Source: Victivallales bacterium
GTDB lineage: Bacteria > Verrucomicrobiota > Lentisphaeria > Oligosphaerales > Oligosphaeraceae
Direction: 5' to 3'
DNA length: 64,000 bases
NCBI GenBank assembly: GCA_017417585.1
Contig: JAFPYX010000061.1
Location: 62,001 to 126,000, forward strand
Part shown: positions 27,026-37,100 of the stretch, in pieces
How positions within the stretch are numbered: the first letter of the stretch is position 1
Layout: each line of letters begins with the position of its first letter
Translations under genes and position numbers: made by a program
The notes under the pieces: model-generated
Database searches by the model: none
What the model was told of the DNA's origin: nothing
Seen by the model: the letters and a program-made list of their open reading frames with translations, nothing else

Positions 27026-27883
27026 ATGAAAATTGGCACAGCGGATGGTTCGTACCTGAGCCGATACGGCTTTGAGCGCGGCATCCGCCGAATTGCGGAA
27101 TTGGGCTACGAATGTCTGGACTATCAGCGCTTCTGCGATACGGAAACTCCGCTTTTCCAGCTGGATGCCGCTGGTTTCGAGAAGGAGCTCGTGCGGCAGC
27201 GCAAGTTCATCGAGGCAACGGATCTGGCAATTCATCAGACGCACGGGCCTTGGCGTTGGCCGATTAACGATTCCACGCCAGAAGACCGCGCTGAACGCTT
27301 CGAGAAGATGTCACGTTCCATCTTGGGAACCGCCGTTCTGGGATGTGACAAAATGGTCATCCATCCCATCATGCCCTTTGGCGGGGACGAAGGCATCCAT
27401 ACGCAGGAGGCGTGGGAGATGAACTTGGAGTTCCACGGGCGGCTCTGCGAGGTCGGACGGCAGCATGGAGTCGTCGTTTGCCTGGAGAACATGCCGTTCC
27501 GCTGCCAGGCCACTTCCACGCCGGAAGCCATCCTAAGGCTGGTAAAGCAGATCGACAGCCCGTTTTGCAAGGTCTGCCTGGATACCGGACACAGTCTGGT
27601 GATGGGCGTGCAGCCCGCCGTCGCAGTGCGGCAACTTGGATGTGAATACCTTGCATGCCTCCATGTCCATGACAACAATGGCGAAGGCGATTTCCACTGG
27701 CTGCCATTCACCGGCAAGGGGGATTGGGACGCCTTCACGAAGGCCCTTCAGGAAATCGGATACGAGGGAGTGGTCTCCCTGGAGACCGGCATTAAGGAAA
27801 CGATACCGGACGACCTGGCGCCGCTCCAGGAGCAGTCCCTGGCCCAGATGGCCAGACGGGTGGCCAGCCGCATGTTTTCATAA
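27026..27883 (+). CDS. Sugar phosphate isomerase/epimerase-like TIM-barrel protein
   Basis: 285 residues (ATG 27023 is an equally possible start). A xylose isomerase-like (AP endonuclease 2-type) barrel is indicated by the metal-site motifs in order: HQTHGPW, VIHP, VCLENMPF, CLDTGHS, CLHVHDNNGE and VSLETGI. Such proteins isomerise or epimerise sugars, inositols or their 3-keto forms. It lies 32 bp after the GH99-like gene and 21 bp before the GpsA-like gene, so it is probably the catabolic step after glycan cleavage. The open frame runs ~100 codons upstream inside the previous gene, which I treat as shadow. Confidence 0.85.
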   Translation: MKIGTADGSYLSRYGFERGIRRIAELGYECLDYQRFCDTETPLFQLDAAGFEKELVRQRKFIEATDLAIHQTHGPWRWPINDSTPEDRAERFEKMSRSILGTAVLGCDKMVIHPIMPFGGDEGIHTQEAWEMNLEFHGRLCEVGRQHGVVVCLENMPFRCQATSTPEAILRLVKQIDSPFCKVCLDTGHSLVMGVQPAVAVRQLGCEYLACLHVHDNNGEGDFHWLPFTGKGDWDAFTKALQEIGYEGVVSLETGIKETIPDDLAPLQEQSLAQMARRVASRMFS

Positions 27884-27904
27884 CTTATTTATTATAAGTA
27901 TATT

Positions 27905-28969
27905 ATGAAATTCAAGAAGACAATCGTCATCGTTGGTTCGGGCATGATGGGCTCCGCGCTGGCCTTCCCCGCCCGCGAAAACGGCAATTGCGTGCGGCTG
28001 GTGGGCACCCCGTTGGACCGCGCCATCATCGAGGCCATCCGCCGAACGAACCGCCATCCGAAGTTCAACCGCGACTTCCCCGCCGGCGTGGAGTGCTACC
28101 AGTTCGAGGAGGTCGCCAAGGCCTTGGAGGGCGCGGATTTCGTGATTTGCGGGGTCAGTTCCTTCGGGGTGGAGTGGTTCGGCAATGATGTGCTTCCGAT
28201 TCTTCCTCCTGGCGTGCCGGTCCTCTCCGTCACCAAAGGCCTTCAGAACCAACCGGACGGCACATTGCTGTGCTATCCCCAGGTCTGGCAAAAGCGTCTG
28301 AATGAGCTGGGCAAGGACAACGAACTCAACGCCATCGGCGGCCCCTGTACCAGCTACGAGCTGGTTGCCCATGACCATAGTCTCGTGGCCTTCTGCGGAC
28401 CTTCGCCGAAGACGCTGGAAATGCTCCGCGAGGCCATGGCGACCGACTACTACCATGTCATGACCACCCGCGACGTCATCGGCGTCGAGTCGGCAGTGGC
28501 GCTCAAGAACGGCTATGCGCTGGGCATCGCGTTGACCATCGGCGAGAACATCCGCCGCAGCGGCAACCCGGATGAAATCCACTACAACTCGCAGGCGGGC
28601 GTCTTCCTTCAGGCCACCCGCGAGATGGACGCACTGGTGCGGATGCAGGGGGGCGGCCCCAACAGCTTCTACACTGGCATCGGCGACCTCTATGTGACCG
28701 TCTATGGCGGGCGGACGCGCAAGGTCGGAATCCTTCTGGGCGAGGGCCATGACATCGACGAGGCGCTGGAGATGCTTCAGGGCGTCACGCTGGAGTCGCT
28801 GGTCGTGGCGAGGCGGGTGGCCGAGGCGCTGCGCGTCAAGGCGGCCTGGGGTGAACTCCGCCTGGAGGAGTTCCCGCTGCTCATGCACGTGGACGACATC
28901 ATCTCGCGCCACCAGCCTGTCAACCTCCCGTGGAATGCCTTTTCCACCGCCGGAAACGACATTCCATGA
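27905..28969 (+). CDS. NAD(P)-dependent glycerol-3-phosphate dehydrogenase-like protein
   Basis: 354 residues. The nucleotide fold starts IVIVGSGMMGSALA, followed by GADFVICGVSS and SVTKGLQ; the C-terminal domain has the catalytic lysine block SAVALKNGYALGIALTIGEN and GIGDLYVTVYGGRTRKVG, all typical of GpsA. GpsA reduces dihydroxyacetone phosphate for phospholipid synthesis, but the substrate pocket here is less standard and the gene is the last of a carbohydrate operon, so another phosphorylated or keto sugar may be the substrate. It could equally be the housekeeping gpsA. Confidence 0.8.
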   Translation: MKFKKTIVIVGSGMMGSALAFPARENGNCVRLVGTPLDRAIIEAIRRTNRHPKFNRDFPAGVECYQFEEVAKALEGADFVICGVSSFGVEWFGNDVLPILPPGVPVLSVTKGLQNQPDGTLLCYPQVWQKRLNELGKDNELNAIGGPCTSYELVAHDHSLVAFCGPSPKTLEMLREAMATDYYHVMTTRDVIGVESAVALKNGYALGIALTIGENIRRSGNPDEIHYNSQAGVFLQATREMDALVRMQGGGPNSFYTGIGDLYVTVYGGRTRKVGILLGEGHDIDEALEMLQGVTLESLVVARRVAEALRVKAAWGELRLEEFPLLMHVDDIISRHQPVNLPWNAFSTAGNDIP

Positions 28970-29262
28970 ATTTGCGGGTGGTTTCCGAGGCGCCAGCAAA
29001 GAAATCCATGCCGCCGATTGGTCTTCATCGACGGGGAAATTGCCTGAGCGAGAAACAATTTGACGACTTTATAGCCAAAAAGTTAAGGAAAATTGCAGTT
29101 TCGACAGGAAAAATGTCAAATCTGTGCTAATTTTACAGAATATCCACTTCAGTCCGTTCTTCAGGCGGGTGCCTATTTCTTGGAAACCACAACCTTTTGA
29201 AAGTTCTCAAATACCCCATTTGGCAAACATAACAATTCTCCCGTCAGAAAGGAGGAACGTTT
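28970..29262. other. 293-bp AT-rich intergenic region before the pseudopilin gene
   Basis: No open frame with a start signal, no clear terminator and no convincing promoter were seen. The only solid signal is the AAAGGAGG ribosome-binding site at its end, before the GTG at 29263. Confidence 0.5.
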
Positions 29263-30081
29263 GTGAAAAAGACTTTCACACTGATTGAATTATTGGTTGT
29301 AGTGGCTTTCATTGTCATTTTGGCGGCAATGATTCTTCCAGCAATCACCAAGGCCCGGGAAAAAGGTCGTGCCACGGCGTGTATGGACAATGTCAAAGGG
29401 ATGACGTTGGCGAATTCGAGATATCAGGTCGATTATGACAACTATTGCATTTCCAGTTACATGCAAGTGGCCAAGGACACTTGGTCGCAGTTCCCTTTCC
29501 AACTTTATCTGGTGCGTGCGGAGAATATTTCCCCGGAGACGTTGGAATGCCCTTCGTGCCCAGTGAAGTCTGCCGCGCTTCTGACCCGTGACGGGGAATA
29601 TGATTGGACCACCGAGCAGAAGCTTTCCTACGGCATAAACTTTGGCTCGTTTGGGCGAAATAGCATTGGAAATGGCGATGAAACCAATGACTCGGAATTG
29701 TATCGTCAGCGCCAGCCCAGCGAATTGGCCTCCAAGGGCGGCAATATGAGCAAGCTGGTGTGGGTGATCGAATCTACTCCGACATCGATGTGCGACGAAA
29801 TCCTAGGGCGTGTTCGCAATGGCGGGAATTCCTGCATGGTTCAATTTGGCGACGTCTATCCTGAGCTGATGACCGGGGACAGCTTCTATCCTGCCCGTTT
29901 TCAGCATTTCGGGGAGGCAAACGCGGGATTCAGCGACGGGCATGCCGCCAGCTACAAGCCATTGGAATGCATCTCATGGCTCAACGGATGCGCGGATCCA
30001 AACAACCATTCCGCTCGGTATTTTTGGTTCCCCCGCTTCGACAAGTCCACCAATGAACTCGTAATGTATTATCCATATTGA
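29263..30081 (+). CDS. Type II secretion-like pseudopilin with H-X9-DG domain
   Basis: 272 residues from GTG, with a strong AAAGGAGG site 7 nt upstream. The N-terminus KKTFTLIELLVVVAFIVILA is a prepilin: a short basic leader, the Glu at mature position 5, and one hydrophobic helix; the residue before the cleavage site is Thr in the KTFTLIE context, as seen in this group. The C-terminus carries RFQHFGEANAGFSDGHAASY, the H-X9-DG motif of DUF1559-like proteins, which are strongly expanded in Planctomycetes, Verrucomicrobia and Lentisphaerae. It is probably a minor extracellular pseudopilin-like protein, substrate of a prepilin peptidase encoded elsewhere. It is a single-gene unit. Confidence 0.85.
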   Translation: MKKTFTLIELLVVVAFIVILAAMILPAITKAREKGRATACMDNVKGMTLANSRYQVDYDNYCISSYMQVAKDTWSQFPFQLYLVRAENISPETLECPSCPVKSAALLTRDGEYDWTTEQKLSYGINFGSFGRNSIGNGDETNDSELYRQRQPSELASKGGNMSKLVWVIESTPTSMCDEILGRVRNGGNSCMVQFGDVYPELMTGDSFYPARFQHFGEANAGFSDGHAASYKPLECISWLNGCADPNNHSARYFWFPRFDKSTNELVMYYPY

Positions 30082-30174
30082 CTCCAGGCGTTCGATTCAA
30101 GCTCCGCGGCTCTCGCGACGGATTGCCATCCTCCCGCTTGATATTCTACCATTTCCCGGCTGCCGATTATTGAT

Positions 30175-31140
30175 ATGACTTGGACCGCCTTTCTATTCAT
30201 CCTGCTCTCGGTCTTCCTTCACGCGGGGTGGAATTTGCTTCTCAAGGAGCACAAGCCCTCGCTGGCGTTCTGCTTCCTGTTGAGCTGCTGCGCGTTGTTC
30301 TGCATGCTTCCATGCATCATCTTGTGCCCGCTGCCGATGATGAGGCTTCCCTGGAAATTCTGGGCTTGCATGGGCGGAAGCATCGTGGGGGAACTGCTCT
30401 ACACCTCGTCCTTGGCGCATGGCTACAAGCTCTTTGACTTCTCGCTCTTCTATCCGCTGGCACGTGCGCTTCCGGTGGCGATGCTGGCTGTCGGGTCGTT
30501 CTTTCTCCCGCTGGGCCGCCAGCGCCCCGGCGCCTGGGCGCTGGTCGGGATGGGCATCCTTTTCCTTGGATGCCTCTGCATGGCGTCGCGAAACAAGCGC
30601 CTCGGCGATTCGCCGGAGCGGCCGGCCTGGATGTTGTGGTTCTGGGCGGTGATTGGAGCGACAGGCACCTGTTTCTATACCGGCTTCGACAACGCCGCAA
30701 CCAATCTGGTCAAGGACTCCGGCGTTGTCGTATGGGGACTGCTGCCATCCTGCGCGTACTTTTGCCTCGTGGAAATCGGTCTGGTCGTTGGCAACGGACT
30801 GATTGTGGCGTGCATTCCCGAAGAGCGCAAGGCCTTCAGGGAGATCTTCGGGAAAACGTGGACTCCGCTTGTGGCGGGCTTTTTCGACGCGCTTTGCTAC
30901 AGCCTGGTACTGATTGCCTACACCAAAGCCACGAATGCCTCGATGGTCTTTGCCTTCCGCCAGCTTGGGTTGCCTGTGGGCTTCTTGGCGGGTGTCCTTT
31001 TCCTGCACGAAAAGGCAAAGCGAAAAAAAGTGATAGGCCTGACCGCCATTGTGGCAGGGCTGCTCATCTCCGTGCTTCCAGCGGATTGGCCCCAGACAGT
31101 CCTATTCCTGTGGCGACAATTTGTCCATGCGTTTTTTTGA
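30175..31140 (+). CDS. EamA/DMT-family transporter
   Basis: 321 residues with about ten hydrophobic segments in two EamA halves: the first begins FILLSVFLHAGWNLLLK and ends near GMGILFLGCLC, the second starts FWAVIGATGTCFYTGFD and ends with GVLFLHEKAKRKKVIGL and IVAGLLISVLP. Family members export amino acids, nucleotides or sugars through the inner membrane; no substrate can be assigned. The stop codon lies in the middle of a perfect palindrome at 31128-31150. Confidence 0.85.
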   Translation: MTWTAFLFILLSVFLHAGWNLLLKEHKPSLAFCFLLSCCALFCMLPCIILCPLPMMRLPWKFWACMGGSIVGELLYTSSLAHGYKLFDFSLFYPLARALPVAMLAVGSFFLPLGRQRPGAWALVGMGILFLGCLCMASRNKRLGDSPERPAWMLWFWAVIGATGTCFYTGFDNAATNLVKDSGVVVWGLLPSCAYFCLVEIGLVVGNGLIVACIPEERKAFREIFGKTWTPLVAGFFDALCYSLVLIAYTKATNASMVFAFRQLGLPVGFLAGVLFLHEKAKRKKVIGLTAIVAGLLISVLPADWPQTVLFLWRQFVHAFF

Positions 31141-31150
31141 AAAAAACGCA
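31128..31150 (+). terminator. Palindrome across the EamA stop codon, possible terminator
   Basis: TGCGTTTTTTT (31128-31138), centre G, AAAAAAACGCA (31140-31150) is a perfect 11-bp inverted repeat whose middle is the TGA stop codon. A one-base loop means the real hairpin would open at the centre, and there is no U-tract after it, so terminator function is doubtful. Confidence 0.3.
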
Positions 31151-31351
31151 CGTGTGCACAATATCGAAAATTCATAGACGTTTTATAGTGGACTATATTA
31201 TTCGCTTGTCATAAAGGCCAAATTCAAAAGTCTCGCGACTGGTATTGGCACCACATTTGGGGTCAAACCATTTCTGCGCTTCCTTTGAAACGGATTTTCC
31301 TTGCCCGGTGGCTAGCGGATTTTTTAGTTTTTGCCCTGATTTGAAATTACC

Positions 31352-32662
31352 ATGAAAAAGCACCTCCTTTTGCTTGTACTTTGTTTTGGCGCACTTGTTT
31401 CCGCCCCGGCGGCTGAAAAAATCCAGCTGACATTGGAAAAGGCGAGGCAAATCGCCTTGGAGCAAAACCCCACGCTGGCTGTCGCTCGGGCGAACATGGC
31501 GGCCGCGGCGGCCGCAGTCCAGCAAGCCGAGGCCGCATACTACCCCTCCGTCGATGTCTCCGGTGGGATAACACGTCTGCGCGACTATCCAACCCCGCGG
31601 CCGGAACGTGACTTTGACAACACCACCCAGTACCATGCGGGGTTGTCGGTCGGATGGCTGGTTTTTGACGGCGGTGCGCGGCATTTTCGCCTCTCCACGG
31701 CAGAAATCGCCGACGAGACGGCGATTGCGGAGTGTGACGATGCTCGGCGTCAGCTCCTACAGCAGGTCGCCAATGCCTTCTATCTCGTGCTCCAGTCGCA
31801 GAACTCGATGGAAATTGCCTTGCAGGACGCGGAGTTCAACCGCCAGCTGGAAAGCGATGCGAAGAAGCGGCAGGAACTTGGCACTTCGAAGCTCAGCGAG
31901 GTGCTGAACTTCCAATATCAGGTGGGATCAGCTGAAGTGAATTACATCCAAGCCCGCCGCACCTGGCGCAATGCCTGCGTGGCTTTGGGGCAATTGCTGG
32001 TCATCCAGCAGGACTCCATCTGGGAGTGCATCGAGTTGGTTCCGCCTGAGACGGACTTTGCGGAGAAAGGCGATGTCGGAGAACTGGAGTCGCTGCTGGC
32101 GTATGCACGCGAACACCGCCCCGACCTGCTGAATGCCAGAAATGCCGTCCGTTCGGCCGAGGCGGCGGTTGCGCTTGCAAAGTCGGAATGGTTTCCGCAG
32201 GTCAGCGTATTCTATGACCTGGATTTCCAGCGGACCCATTCCGCGCATTTCAACCGCCACCATGACCGCGGCATTTCCTTCGGGGTGCAGGCCACCTGGA
32301 ATCTCTTCAGCGGTTTTACCACTGAGGCCAACATTGAAGCGGCGAAGGCACGTCTGGCCGCCGCCGAGAGGACCCTTGCCAGCGTGGAGCTGGAGGTGGA
32401 TGCCCGTGTGCGAGAGGCCTACATCGTCGTTGACGGCTCGCGGCAACAGCTGGAGAAGCAGAACGAGCTTCTGGAGATCGCCACGCGCATCCGCGACCTG
32501 GTGAAAGAGGAATACGACGGGGGAACCGCCACCATCACTCGCCTCAACGAGGCGCAGACCGACTTGACAAACACCGCTCTGGCGCGCTCCAATGCGTATG
32601 TGCAGGTGCTGCTCAGCCTGGAGGCGCTCAGCGCCGCCACCGCGATGAACCTGGAGCAGTAA
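31352..32662 (+). CDS. TolC-family outer membrane efflux protein
   Basis: 436 residues with signal peptide MKKHLLLLVLCFGALVSAPA. The two-fold TolC repeat is visible as long coiled helices with strand pairs: LTLEKARQIALEQNPTLAVA early and AREHRPDLLNARNAVRSAEA in the second half, ending VSLEALSAATAMNLEQ-type helix. It forms the outer-membrane duct of the tripartite pump with the adaptor and RND genes that follow. No lipobox is seen, unlike the OprM/NodT subgroup. Confidence 0.9.
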   Translation: MKKHLLLLVLCFGALVSAPAAEKIQLTLEKARQIALEQNPTLAVARANMAAAAAAVQQAEAAYYPSVDVSGGITRLRDYPTPRPERDFDNTTQYHAGLSVGWLVFDGGARHFRLSTAEIADETAIAECDDARRQLLQQVANAFYLVLQSQNSMEIALQDAEFNRQLESDAKKRQELGTSKLSEVLNFQYQVGSAEVNYIQARRTWRNACVALGQLLVIQQDSIWECIELVPPETDFAEKGDVGELESLLAYAREHRPDLLNARNAVRSAEAAVALAKSEWFPQVSVFYDLDFQRTHSAHFNRHHDRGISFGVQATWNLFSGFTTEANIEAAKARLAAAERTLASVELEVDARVREAYIVVDGSRQQLEKQNELLEIATRIRDLVKEEYDGGTATITRLNEAQTDLTNTALARSNAYVQVLLSLEALSAATAMNLEQ

Positions 32663-32681
32663 CTGGCGCGATGAATTAACG

Positions 32682-32765
32682 TGGCAGGGGCGCGCCAGTG
32701 CGCCCCCGCTGAAAAAAGAAATACCGAAATCCCCCTGCAAGACGTGCAGAGGCACGTCCCTGCCA
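32682..32765. repeat. Nested palindromic element between the TolC and adaptor genes
   Basis: Three complementary pairs lie in this 84-bp stretch: GGGGCGC 32687-32693 with GCGCCCC 32700-32706; GACGTGC 32741-32747 with GCACGTC 32752-32758; and an outer pair TGGCAGGG 32682-32689 with CCCTGCCA 32758-32765. The outer and inner stems compete for a few bases. No U-tract follows, so it is more likely a REP-like repeat or an mRNA stabiliser/attenuator within the operon than a full terminator. Confidence 0.45.
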
Positions 32766-32776
32766 TCAAGCCGATT

Positions 32777-34132
32777 ATGCCTGAGAAAACAATTAAGCAA
32801 TTGAAGACCAATAAGTTGACGCTTATCCTCACGCTTATCCTGATGGCTGCCATCCTGGGTGGTGCGGGGTATGGCGCAAAGTGGTTCATCAACCGCCAGC
32901 AGGAGCAGGCGAAGGCCTCCCAAAGCAAGCGGGACGATTCGGTGACGGTGAGCACTGCCCTGGTCGCCACGGCGAACATCAAGACCATCTTGACCTTCAA
33001 TGGCGACATCGAGGCGATGCAAACCGTCCGGCTTCAGCCCAAGGTCGCGGGGCGTCTTATGAAGCTGGAACTGGAGGATGGCACTCCGGTCGAAGAGGGG
33101 GTCGTCGTCCAGCAGGGCCAGTTGATTGCGAAGCTGGATGACCGGGAATACCTTGCGCAGCTGGACAGCGCGAAGGCGCATCTGGCTTCGGCGGAGGCCG
33201 CTCGCGCAGTCGCTAAGGCCAACCTCGAGGAAGAGAAGGCCAAATATTCCAGCAACCTCGCCGCCACGGAGAGCGCCCAGGCGAATTATGAGGACAAGGA
33301 GCGCGAACAGAAGCGCATGGCAGGGCTGGTCGCCGGGAACGCCGGAACGCAGCAGAGCCTCGACCAGGCGAACACCGCGCTGGCGCAGGCGAAGGCCAAA
33401 CTAGACCAGGCAAAAGCCGACGAAGCGGGGTCGCTGGCAAAAATCGCTTCGGCGGAGGCTGCCATCCAGCAGACCGAGGCCAGTTATGCGCAGGCGCAGG
33501 CCAGCCTGGAGACAGCAGAACTCAACTTTGCCGAGACGCGCATCTATTCGCCGATGCGCGGCGTTGTCAGTGACAAGCTGGTTGACCCGGGTGTGATGCT
33601 CTCCAGTTCCACGCCCATAGTGACCATCGTCTCCATGGCTACGGTAAAGGTGGTGGTCGCCGTGCCGGTGAATCATCTCTCCCGTGTCGTCCCGGGCAAG
33701 ACCCATGCGACCCTCACCACGCCGGCACTCCCCGGCCGGGAGATTGACTGCGTGGTGGAGAAGATCTATCCCACCGTGGACACCGTCACCCGCACCGCGC
33801 AGGTGGAGTTCCGCGTGAAAAACGAAATGGACGAGGCAAGCAAGACCTTCCTGCTGCGTCCTGGAATGTATGCGTCCGTCGCCGTGCTTCTGGAGGAGCG
33901 CAACGACGTGGTCGCCATCGACCTTTCGCTGCCGGTGCGGAACTTGGACAAGAGCCTTGTTTTCGTGTGCGAGGGCGACACGGTAAGGGCCGTGCCCGTG
34001 AAATTGGGGACCACCTTCCGAGGGCTCGTCGAAGTTCTGGAGGGGCTCAAGCCCGGCGATGAGATCGTGGTGCAGGGTCAACATCGTCTCACCGACGGCT
34101 CGAAGATTCGGCGGGTACAGCAGGAAAAATAG
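32777..34132 (+). CDS. RND efflux periplasmic adaptor (HlyD/MFP family)
   Basis: 451 residues from ATG 32777; the open frame extends 32 codons upstream, but that part is the palindromic element. An N-terminal membrane anchor (TLILTLILMAAILGGAGYG) is followed by barrel-sandwich (NGDIEAMQTVRLQPKVAG), a long coiled coil at ~140-250 (EEEKAKYSS..., repeated QAKAKLDQAKADEAG), and the returning half (TRIYSPMRGVVSDKLVDPG as ETRIYSPMRGVVSD). The beta-barrel and membrane-proximal parts follow. It links the RND permease to the TolC protein. The Ala/Lys/Gln-rich hairpin is longer than in AcrA, which fits a TolC partner of tip-to-tip type. Confidence 0.9.
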   Translation: MPEKTIKQLKTNKLTLILTLILMAAILGGAGYGAKWFINRQQEQAKASQSKRDDSVTVSTALVATANIKTILTFNGDIEAMQTVRLQPKVAGRLMKLELEDGTPVEEGVVVQQGQLIAKLDDREYLAQLDSAKAHLASAEAARAVAKANLEEEKAKYSSNLAATESAQANYEDKEREQKRMAGLVAGNAGTQQSLDQANTALAQAKAKLDQAKADEAGSLAKIASAEAAIQQTEASYAQAQASLETAELNFAETRIYSPMRGVVSDKLVDPGVMLSSSTPIVTIVSMATVKVVVAVPVNHLSRVVPGKTHATLTTPALPGREIDCVVEKIYPTVDTVTRTAQVEFRVKNEMDEASKTFLLRPGMYASVAVLLEERNDVVAIDLSLPVRNLDKSLVFVCEGDTVRAVPVKLGTTFRGLVEVLEGLKPGDEIVVQGQHRLTDGSKIRRVQQEK

Positions 34133-34162
34133 GTGTAACATCTTTTATTATAAATTAGTTAT

Positions 34163-37100
34163 ATGAAACTTCCGGAATTTGGAGTCACTCGGCCGATTGC
34201 CACCAGCATGCTCTTCGTGATGGTGCTGGTGCTGGGCGTGATCTGCTTCAGCAAGCTGGGTGTGGACCTCACTCCGGAGATTGAACCAACTCGCGTGACG
34301 GTGATGACCACCTGGGAGGGGGCGTCCGCGGAGGACGTGGAGAGCAAGGTCACCCGCGTGCTGGAGAAGCGCCTGGGATCGGTCTCGAACCTGGACGAGA
34401 TCCGTTCGACGACCCGCGAGGGGGTCTCCAACATCTCCTGCACCTTCACGTGGGGCACCAATATCGACGAGGCATCCAATGACGTGCGGAGCAAGGTCGA
34501 CATGGCCAAGGATTCCTTGCCGGACGACGCTGACACGCCCACCATTTTCAAATTCGACTCCGCCGACATGCCCATCCTCCTGATTGGCGTGACCGCCAAG
34601 GAGTCCATCGAAAAACTCTACGACATCATTGACGACGAGGTCGCGCAGCCGCTTCAGCGCATCGAGGGCGTCGGCGCCGTGAACGCCTTCGGCGGTCTCC
34701 AGCGCCAGATCAACATCATCCTCTCACGCGAAAAACTCGCGGGATACGGACTTACGTTGGACGACATCACGAAGGCGATCGCGAACGAGAACCGCACGCT
34801 TCCAGCTGGTTCGCTGAAGATCAGCCGCACGGAATACACCATCCGTGTGCTGGGCGAGTTCGATGATCCTATGCAGATCAAGGAGATACCTGTGCTTCGC
34901 AACCAGGGGAAGCTGCTGAGGATCAAAGACTTTGCCGAAGTCAAGGATGGCTTCGAGGAGATTTCCCAGTATGTCGAGACGATGGGGCGCGACGGGATGA
35001 TGATGATCGTCCAAAAGCGTACCGGTGCCAATACCGTGAAGGTCTGCGCGGATGTGCTGGCGGAGCTGGAGAACCTCAGGCATCAGATCCCTCAGGACAT
35101 CGAGTTCTACGTTATCAACGACTCCTCGGACTTCATCAGCAACTCCATCCGGAATGTCCGGGGCACTGTGCTATGGGGTGGACTGTTCGTGATCCTGGTC
35201 AGCTACTTCTTCCTGCGCAGCATCCGCTCGTCGCTGGTGATTGCCCTGACCATCCCCTTCTCGCTGATCATCGCCTTCTGCTTCATGTATTTCATGGGCT
35301 GGACCATCAACATGATCAGCCTCTCCGCGCTTTCCATCGCGGTCGGCATGGTGGTTGACAACGCCATCGTGGTATTGGAGAACATCACCAGCCACATATC
35401 CTGCGGAGTGCGGGTCAAGGAGGCCGCGATGTTTGCGGCGGGAGAGGTCGGGCTGTCGCTGGTGGCATCGACTGCCACCACCATCTGCGTCTTCCTGCCA
35501 CTTGTCTTCGTGCAGGGCGCAACGGGAATCATGTTCAAACAGCTTGGCGGGCTGGTCACTGCGACGCTCCTGGCCAGCATGGTCTGTGCGCTGCTCCTGA
35601 CTCCGATGCTCGCCAGCCGTCTGCTCAAGCGTGCGCCGTCTGGTCCGGAAAATGGCGGTGTGCCATCGGGTCTTGGTGCGCGCCTCTATGCTGCCAGCGA
35701 GAATCTCTTCCTGGCGGTCGAAAAGGCATACGGGTGGTTCCTGGGGCACTGCCTGAAGCACCGGTATTTCGTGCTCATCTGCGGCGCGGTGTTGATTGCT
35801 CTGGCCATCTTGGCCATCCCCTTCGTGGGAACGGAATTCACGCCGGACCAGGACTTGGGGGAAATGGAAATCCAGTTCCAGCTGCCGGTCTCCACCCGTT
35901 CAGAACTTACCGCCGAAATGGCGCGTCGCATTACCAATCTGGTCTATGCCAAGGAGAAGGAACTCCTGGAGACCAAATATGCCGGCCAGGCCATCGCGCC
36001 GGATGATTCCGGAAGGCCACGTACGACAGGCATCCGCTTCAACAACTGGCGGGCGGGTAGCTCCTCCTGGGGACGCAGCGCCGGGTCGCACATCGGCCGC
36101 ATCAATATCAAATTGCTCAAGCGGGAACAGCGACCCTACAGCTCCGCCGAATTGGGCGACGCGGTGCTCTCCGAACTGCGAACCTGGCCGGAATTGGACC
36201 GCGTCTTCCTCTCAACCTCCAATCGCCTGATGTCGATGATCCTGGGTGGCTCCAACGAAAAGCCCATCATTGTCAATGTGCTGGGCTATGACCTGAATAC
36301 CACGCTGGGCATTGCAAATCGCATCCGCGAACTCGCCCTCAAGATTCCCGGATGCAAGGATCCCACAGTCACCTTCGACAGCGGGAACCGCGAGCTGGTC
36401 ATTGAAATCAACCGCGATGCCGCCGCCGCGCTCAATGTCAGCGTGAATTCCATCGTTTCCTCCATCCGGACACTCTTCTATGGAAGCACCGCAAGCAAAT
36501 TCCGCCAGAGCGAGGACGAATACGACATCTTCCTGCAGCTGCGGGAGGACGAGCGGCGTTCCATCAACGACCTCCAGAACTCCGAAATCACCGTGAATGG
36601 CAAACGCATCCGGCTGGACGCGGTGGCGACCATCCATGAGGCCCTCGGGCCCCTCTCCATCTCCCGTACCGGACAGGAGCGCGTGGTCTATCTCCAGATG
36701 GACGTGTACGACCGGTCGCTGGGCGAGGTCTTCGCCGACCTCAAGCAGGCGATTGAAGACAACATCTCGTTGCCGCAGGGGGTCTCGCTGGATTATACGG
36801 GTCAGGTAAAGGAGCAGGGCAAGTCCTTCAACGACCTCACGCTGATGCTGGTGCTGGGAATCCTGCTGGTGTATATGGTGATGGCGGCTGAGTTCGAATC
36901 GCATTCGGCGCCCTTCGTGGTGATGTTCTCCATACCTTTCGCCTTCGCCGGCGCGGTGTTTGCGCTCCTGGGCGGTGGATACACTCTCAATATGTTCTCC
37001 TTTATCGGGTTGATCATGCTCGTGGGCACGGTGGTGAACAACGCCATCGTGCTTGTGGACTATATCAACCTGCTTGTCGCCCGCGGACAGGATGTCTACA

